A stretch of DNA of 64,000 bases, taken from Acidobacteriota bacterium. GTDB lineage: Bacteria > Acidobacteriota > Thermoanaerobaculia > Multivoradales > JBCCEF01. Both the position numbers and the translations under genes were made by a program. The notes under the pieces are model-generated. The model made no database searches, was not told the DNA's origin, and saw nothing but the letters and a program-made list of their open reading frames with translations. The DNA lies in NCBI GenBank assembly GCA_039028635.1, contig JBCCHV010000030.1, forward strand, positions 1 to 64,000, in the 5' to 3' direction. Positions 59,540 through 64,000 of the stretch are shown here, in pieces; positions within the stretch are counted from its first letter, which is position 1, and every line of letters starts with the position of its first letter.

Positions 59540-60361
59540 TCAGCCCGGCGGTTGGTTGTAGATCGGCGGCGGAATCGGCTGTTGAGCCTCGGGCTCGCGG
59601 TCCTCCGGCGAATCGTCGACTTCCGGCTCGAGCTCGATCCCGTCGCGCAGCCAGCCCGGGAGGGCGCCGGCCTGGCGGCCGGCTTCGAGGGTCTCGGCGA
59701 GGTCTTCTCGGAAGCGCTCGCTATCGACGCGGGCGGCGCGCAGGTCGTCGATGGCGCGATCCCACTGCGGTTTGATGCGCTCGTCGCGCAGGAAGGGATC
59801 GTCGGCGGCATAGAACTGCCAGCGTAGATCGGCCACCTCGTCCTCGAGCTCCTTGGCCCGCTCCACCGCCTCCGCCCAGTTGAGTCGTAGACGCCGGACC
59901 GTCGATCGCCAGTAGGCCTCGTCACCGCCAGTGCTCGAATCGTCGCCGTCGGCGCCTGCGGCGGCGGCGTTTGCCGGCTCCGGAGCGAAGGTCACCTGGC
60001 CCTTGGCCGCGAACTCGGCGAGATTCTCGTTGGTGATCGTCGCGATCGGCTCCTTCTCGGAACGCCGGCGTTGCTCTCGCGCCCGGCGCGCCGCCTCGAC
60101 CAGGGTCAGTGGTGCGCGCTGGGTCTCGGCCGGTCGGCCGAGCTGGACGAGGGTCGGATCGTCGTCCTCCGCGGCAGAAGTCCCTGGCGGTTCCGGAGTC
60201 GCCTCCTCCACGGTTTCGGCTGGCAACGCCGCCGAGGTCGGCGGCGCGGCTTCGGCCGCGATCGGGGGTGGCTCGGTGCTCGGTTGGGGCACGGAGGAAC
60301 AGGCCGCCACGGACAAGGCGACCAGCAGACACGGCAACGACAGCGGTTCCCAGCGCTTCAT
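59540..60361 (-). CDS. Proline-rich lipoprotein with coiled coil, unknown function
   Basis: 273 residues. Lipobox SVAAC near residue 21, a Pro/Ala/Glu-rich spacer (about 25-65), a charged helical stretch (AARRAREQRRRSEKEP), and a predicted coiled coil around 150-215 (LNWAEAVERAKELEDEVADLRWQFY). Ends IPPPIYNQPPG. Lies between miaB and ptsI on the same strand. No family recognised. Confidence 0.7.
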   Translation of the reverse strand: MKRWEPLSLPCLLVALSVAACSSVPQPSTEPPPIAAEAAPPTSAALPAETVEEATPEPPGTSAAEDDDPTLVQLGRPAETQRAPLTLVEAARRAREQRRRSEKEPIATITNENLAEFAAKGQVTFAPEPANAAAAGADGDDSSTGGDEAYWRSTVRRLRLNWAEAVERAKELEDEVADLRWQFYAADDPFLRDERIKPQWDRAIDDLRAARVDSERFREDLAETLEAGRQAGALPGWLRDGIELEPEVDDSPEDREPEAQQPIPPPIYNQPPG

Positions 60362-60422
60362 GGGGCGGAAGACTATCGCAACCGGCGCCCGGCCCTCGAC
60401 CCGGTCGCCGGGACGGCATCGG

Positions 60423-62183
60423 TCAGTCGGCCGTCGCCACCACCGGCTCCGCCAGAAAGCTCTCGAGGCGTGCTTCGACCTCGGTACCGCTCGGCAGCTC
60501 TAGGCACTCCTCGGCGAGGGCCTCGAGCTCGTCGAGGCGGCGCTCTCGGATCAAGGTCTTGATGGTGGGGATGACCCGCGAGCTCATCGAGAGACGACGC
60601 AGACCGAGACCGACGAGCAGCGGAGCGTAGCGCTGGTCGCTCGCCATCTCGCCGCACAGGCTGAGCTCGATATCGGCCTTCTGGGCCGCCTCCACCACCA
60701 TCCGCAGCATGCGCAGAATCGCCGGGTGCAGCGGCTGGTAGAGGTCGGCGACGTGCTCGTTGTTGCGGTCGACGGCGAGCGAATACTGGATCAGGTCGTT
60801 GGTTCCGATGGCGAAGAAGTCGACTTCGCGGGCCAGGATGTCGGCGGTGAGGGCGGCAGAGGGCACCTCGATCATGGCACCCAGCTTGTAAGGCTGGAGA
60901 TCGCACAGGCCCTCGGCGGCGAGCTCCGAGCGAACCTCGTTGGCATACTCCCGGAAGCGACGAATCTCCTGCACCGACGAGACCATCGGCAGCAGCACCC
61001 AGAGATTCGCCTCGCGAGCGGCCCTGAAAAGGGCCCGAAGCTGGGTGCGGAAAATCTCCGGCCGCCCCAACGTGAGGCGCAGGCCGCGCAGGCCGAGGAC
61101 GGGATTTTCCTCGTCGATCTGGGTCATCTCGCGGGCCAGCTTGCGGCCCCCGAGATCGTAGGTCCGGATGATCGCCGGGTGGGGAGCCACGGTGCGCGCG
61201 ATGCGCTCGTAGGTCGCGACGTGCTCCTCCTCCGTCGGCATCTCCGGGCTCTTCTCGATGTAGAGAAACTCGGAGCGATAAAGGCCGACGCCGTCGGCGC
61301 CGTATTGGGTCAGGTCGTCGAGCTCTTCCGGTAGATCGATGTTCGCCATCAACTGAATGGCGTGGCCATCGCGGGTCACTGCCTTGAGATCGCGGGTGCC
61401 GAGGAGCTCGCGATCGCGGCGTTCGGCCTCGGCGCGGCGCTCGCGATAGTGGGTCAAGGCTGCGGCCGTGGGGTGAAGGACGACGGTGCCTTCGTCGCCG
61501 TCCACCACCAGCGGGTCGCGGTCCGTGATCCGCTCGGTGATGCCGCGCAGACCGGCCACCAGCGGGATGTTGAGGGAGCGCGCGATGATGGTGGTGTGCG
61601 AGGTCCGACTGCCGGTCTCGATGACGAAGGCGACCACCTGCTCGCGGCCGAGACGCACGGCGTCGGCCGGCGTCAGGTCGTCGGCCACCACCACGACGTC
61701 CCCCTCGATCTCCGACAGCTCGTGATGGGACACTCCGTGGAGTGTCTTGATCAGGTGCCGACCGACATCCCGAATGTCCTGGCTGCGTTCTTTCAGGTAC
61801 TCGTCCTCGATCTCCCGAAAGCGCTCTTCGAGGGCCCCGGCGACCTTGTAGACCGCCCACTCGGCATTGATGTGCTCGTGGCGGATCTCTTTGCTGATTC
61901 GACCGGTGAAAGAGTCGTCTCGCAGCATCAAGAGGTGGGCATCGAAGATCGCCGCCATCTCCTCGCCAAGGTCGCCATCGGCCTTCGCCTGGATGCGCTG
62001 GGTCTCCTGTTCGGTGAGGCGAACCGCCTCTTCGAAACGCTCGATCTCGGCGTCGACAGCGTGGGGCTCGAGAGGGAACCGGTAGACCTCGGCAATGCGA
62101 TTGGTGATCGAGACGGCGCGGCCGATGGCGACACCGCCGGAGACACCCTTGCCGACGAGGGTTTGCATGGCGATTTGATTCAC
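60423..62183 (-). CDS. ptsI: Phosphoenolpyruvate-protein phosphotransferase (PTS enzyme I)
   Basis: 586 residues. N-terminal GKGVSGGVAIGRAV, the phosphorylated His in TGSRTSHTTIIARSL (about 190), and the C-terminal PEP-binding LYRSEFLYIEKSPEMPTEEE, MIEVPSAALTADILAREVDFFAIGTNDL and LSLCGEMASD. It takes phosphate from PEP to HPr. The PTS here lacks an obvious permease, so its output is regulatory. Confidence 0.96.
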   Translation of the reverse strand: MNQIAMQTLVGKGVSGGVAIGRAVSITNRIAEVYRFPLEPHAVDAEIERFEEAVRLTEQETQRIQAKADGDLGEEMAAIFDAHLLMLRDDSFTGRISKEIRHEHINAEWAVYKVAGALEERFREIEDEYLKERSQDIRDVGRHLIKTLHGVSHHELSEIEGDVVVVADDLTPADAVRLGREQVVAFVIETGSRTSHTTIIARSLNIPLVAGLRGITERITDRDPLVVDGDEGTVVLHPTAAALTHYRERRAEAERRDRELLGTRDLKAVTRDGHAIQLMANIDLPEELDDLTQYGADGVGLYRSEFLYIEKSPEMPTEEEHVATYERIARTVAPHPAIIRTYDLGGRKLAREMTQIDEENPVLGLRGLRLTLGRPEIFRTQLRALFRAAREANLWVLLPMVSSVQEIRRFREYANEVRSELAAEGLCDLQPYKLGAMIEVPSAALTADILAREVDFFAIGTNDLIQYSLAVDRNNEHVADLYQPLHPAILRMLRMVVEAAQKADIELSLCGEMASDQRYAPLLVGLGLRRLSMSSRVIPTIKTLIRERRLDELEALAEECLELPSGTEVEARLESFLAEPVVATAD

Positions 62184-62255
62184 GACCTCGATTCTCCGTG
62201 ACTCTCGCTCAAGTGTTTTATTATCAATGACTTGACGTTCAATCGTTCAGGGCTT

Positions 62256-62558
62256 TCACGCTTCTTCGTCGAAGCGATTGGCGATCAGCTCGGTCAGGGC
62301 CAGCATGGCGTCGCCCTCGTCCCTGCCCTCGATGCGCAAGGTGATGTGCGTTCCCTGGGCGGCGGCGAGAAGGAGGATGCCGAGAATGCTTTTGGCGTCG
62401 ACCTCCTCGCCGTCCTTGAGCAGGAAAATGCGACTCTCGAAGGCGCTCGCCCGGTGCACCAGCTTGGCCGCCGCCCGGGCGTGAAGGCCGAGGCGATTGA
62501 CGATCTCGACCTGGCGTTCAATCACCGCAGGGCTCGTCGGCGGGCGGAGATTCGCCAT
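62256..62558 (-). CDS. ptsH: Phosphocarrier protein HPr
   Basis: 100 residues from ATG 62558, or 89 from a GTG at 62525, the more usual HPr length with an 8-bp overlap to the EIIA gene. RLGLHARAAAKLV holds His15, and DAKSILGILLLAA holds the regulatory Ser46 target of HPr kinase. Transfers phosphate from enzyme I to EIIA. The choice of start cannot be settled by sequence. Confidence 0.93.
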   Translation of the reverse strand: MANLRPPTSPAVIERQVEIVNRLGLHARAAAKLVHRASAFESRIFLLKDGEEVDAKSILGILLLAAAQGTHITLRIEGRDEGDAMLALTELIANRFDEEA

Positions 62559-62964
62559 TGGCCTTGGTCAACCGATCGCCCGCCACGCAGATGCTCTGCT
62601 TGCCCTTCTCCGCCAGCCAGTGGGCGGCGTCGGCCAGGTTGTCGGTGCGCAGGTTGCCGAGACAGGCGAGACGCATCACCATCGGCAGATTGACTCCCGA
62701 GACCACCTCGACACGGCCGGGATCGTAGAACCCCATGGCGACATTGCAAGGGGTGGTTCCGAAAGCATCGGTCAGGATCAGCACTCCACTGCCGCAGTCG
62801 AGATCATGGATCGCCTTGCGGACGCGATCGCGGGCGGCGTCCGGCGATGACGACCACTTCAGGCTGATGGCGTCGAACTGCGCCACCGGGCCGTTGATCT
62901 TCTGGGCGGAGGCGAGAAATTCGTCCGCCAGGCCGCCGTGAGTGAGTATCAGGGTTCCGATCAT
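62518..62964 (-). CDS. PTS EIIA domain protein of the mannose family
   Basis: 148 residues. MIGTLILTHGGLADEFLASA with the phosphorylated His at about residue 9, GVLILTDAFGTTPCNVAMGF, and VNLPMVMRLACLG. Stand-alone EIIA of the ManX type. Overlaps ptsH. Without EIIB, EIIC or EIID nearby it likely acts as a signalling phospho-acceptor. Confidence 0.93.
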   Translation of the reverse strand: MIGTLILTHGGLADEFLASAQKINGPVAQFDAISLKWSSSPDAARDRVRKAIHDLDCGSGVLILTDAFGTTPCNVAMGFYDPGRVEVVSGVNLPMVMRLACLGNLRTDNLADAAHWLAEKGKQSICVAGDRLTKANGESPPADEPCGD

Positions 62965-63026
62965 GACTTGGGGATCCTCTCAGACCTCGACGCTCTCCGG
63001 AAATCCCAACGTTGGAGGGCGCCTTG

Positions 63027-63935
63027 TTACGCCTTGTTCGCGCCCTTTCCGTGGCGCTCCAGGTCGCGATGGGAGACTCGCGTTTCCCAACCGGCGGCGT
63101 CGAGGCGGCGGGCCAGCTCTTCGGCCACTGCCACCGAGCGATGACGCCCGCCGGTGCAGCCGACGGCCACCGTCAGATAGCTGCGCCGCTCATGGCGGTA
63201 ACGCGGCAGGAGAAACAGCAGGAGGTCCGTCAGCCGCTCTCCCACCTGGTGAAAATCTTCTTGAGCGTCGAGGAATTCCTTCACCGGTGCTTCGAGACCG
63301 GTGCGCTCGCGCAGTCCGGGGACGAAATAGGGGTTCGGCAAGAAGCGAACATCGAACAGCAGGTCGGTACCGTAGGGAATGCCGTGCTTGAAGCCGAAGC
63401 TCTCCAGGGACACCAGCATCGCCACGTCGGACTCGTCCGACGGTGAGAAGTCCGAGCCGACCTGCCGGCGGGCGTCGTGGACCGACCATTCGGTGCTGTC
63501 GAACACCCGGTCGGCCAGGCCACGCAACTCCGCCATCAGCTCGCGCTCGCGCTCGATGCCGGCAATCACCGAGCGGTCCGGGGCCAGAGGGTGGGGGCGG
63601 CGGGTTTCCGAGAACCGCCGCACCAGAATCTCGTCCGAGGCCTCGAGAAACAACAGGGTCACTTCGATCTCGCGCCGGTCGAGGTCCTGCACCAGGGCCG
63701 GGAACTCCTCGGCGAAGCCCGGGGCCCGGACGTCGGCGACCACGGCGATGTGGCGATAGCCCTGGACCAGCTCGAGGGGACGGGCGATGAACTGCCGCAG
63801 CAGCGGCAGCGGCAGGTTGTCGACGGTGTAGTAGCCCATGTCCTCGAAGGCCTTGGCCACCGAACTCTTGCCCGAACCCGAGAGACCGGTGATGAGAACC
63901 AGCTTGGCGCGATTGTCGGATCGATCGGTCATCAT
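63027..63935 (-). CDS. rapZ: RapZ-family nucleotide-binding protein
   Basis: 302 residues. P-loop GLSGSGKSSVAKAFEDMGYYTVDNLP (about 18-43), LFLEASDEILVRRFSETRRPHPL and the C-terminal CTGGRHRSVAVAEELARRL. RapZ binds GlcN6P and small RNAs in enteric bacteria; its role outside them is less clear. ATGATG overlaps the stop of the preceding hprK gene. Usually linked to hprK and PTS genes, as here. Confidence 0.95.
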   Translation of the reverse strand: MMTDRSDNRAKLVLITGLSGSGKSSVAKAFEDMGYYTVDNLPLPLLRQFIARPLELVQGYRHIAVVADVRAPGFAEEFPALVQDLDRREIEVTLLFLEASDEILVRRFSETRRPHPLAPDRSVIAGIERERELMAELRGLADRVFDSTEWSVHDARRQVGSDFSPSDESDVAMLVSLESFGFKHGIPYGTDLLFDVRFLPNPYFVPGLRERTGLEAPVKEFLDAQEDFHQVGERLTDLLLFLLPRYRHERRSYLTVAVGCTGGRHRSVAVAEELARRLDAAGWETRVSHRDLERHGKGANKA

Positions 63936-64000
63936 TGCCTCGGGGACGAGCCGCGTCGGTTGCGTTCGATCTCGGCGTTGAGCTTGCGGTTGAACTCGCG
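63932..64000 (-). CDS. hprK: HPr kinase/phosphorylase, C-terminal end only
   Basis: Only 22 codons are in the window: REFNRKLNAEIERNRRGSSPRQ on the minus strand, then TGA overlapping the RapZ start. The sequence resembles the AREFNRRL tail of HprK, and hprK precedes rapZ in many genomes. It would phosphorylate Ser46 of the HPr encoded here. Gene continues beyond the right edge. Confidence 0.6.
   Translation of the reverse strand, partial: REFNRKLNAEIERNRRGSSPRQ

Noticed and set aside
59540-60361. Treating the proline-rich lipoprotein as a PTS component
   Set aside because: It has a lipobox and periplasmic features, whereas PTS proteins act in the cytoplasm.
1-64000. CRISPR arrays, tRNA or rRNA genes
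   Set aside because: No spaced direct repeats, tRNA cloverleaf with a CCA end, or rRNA stretches were recognised by eye.

Overview
High-GC Gram-negative chromosomal segment. The outer-membrane, Tol-Pal, TonB-like and LPS-export genes show a diderm. Alternative complex III fused in one operon to an A2-type caa3 oxidase, a regulatory PTS with HPr kinase, and secreted proteins ending in an F-E-S/T-G-x-L-x-x-W motif together suggest Acidobacteriota (Thermoanaerobaculia-like). This placement is an inference from gene content; no marker rRNA gene is in the window.

Layout. 1-3.1 kb: MarR regulator with a ring-cleaving dioxygenase, and an alginate-export-type porin. 3.2-15.9 kb: one 12.6-kb leftward respiratory operon, actABCDEF, a small membrane protein, a SCO copper chaperone and caa3 oxidase ctaC-D-E-F. 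It starts behind a perfect CRP-family operator and ends at a strong terminator. A cupredoxin lipoprotein is divergent to it. 16.9-17.1 kb: a 212-bp repeat element with terminal inverted repeats and four internal hairpins. 17.2-22.6 kb: rpsT and the complete Tol-Pal operon (tolQ-R-A-B-pal-cpoB). 22.9-25.8 kb: LOG-family gene and etfBA. 25.8-29.2 kb: two tandem paralogous secreted proteins. 29.3-33.5 kb: murB, rpiB, a SpoU methyltransferase, a DUF84 protein and metK. 33.6-38.3 kb: four paralogous small sigma factors interleaved with a small secreted acidic protein and a zinc-finger/TPR protein. 38.3-39.8 kb: a metB-type gene behind a SAM-I riboswitch. 39.8-42.7 kb: AraC regulator, NmrA-like protein, DUF1772 protein and CsaA. 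42.85-46.93 kb: a decayed Tn3-family transposon with 33-bp inverted repeats and a 5-bp target duplication, carrying two hydrolase genes, an AraC regulator, a broken tyrosine recombinase and a broken transposase. 47-50.6 kb: Bcr/CflA transporter and a fused LptF-LptG. 50.7-55.5 kb: several small regulator/partner pairs (TetR/SDR, a ClpX-type zinc-finger protein, SRPBCC/ArsR), each with clear palindromes at its promoter. 55.6-58.2 kb: parAB with three identical 16-bp palindromes that are candidate non-canonical parS sites. 58.2-64 kb: miaB, a lipoprotein, and the regulatory PTS cluster hprK-rapZ-EIIA-ptsH-ptsI.

The most interesting candidates for something undescribed are the parS-like palindromes, the four-sigma-factor array, and the hairpin-rich repeat element. 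All coordinates were read by eye; no alignments or searches were run.
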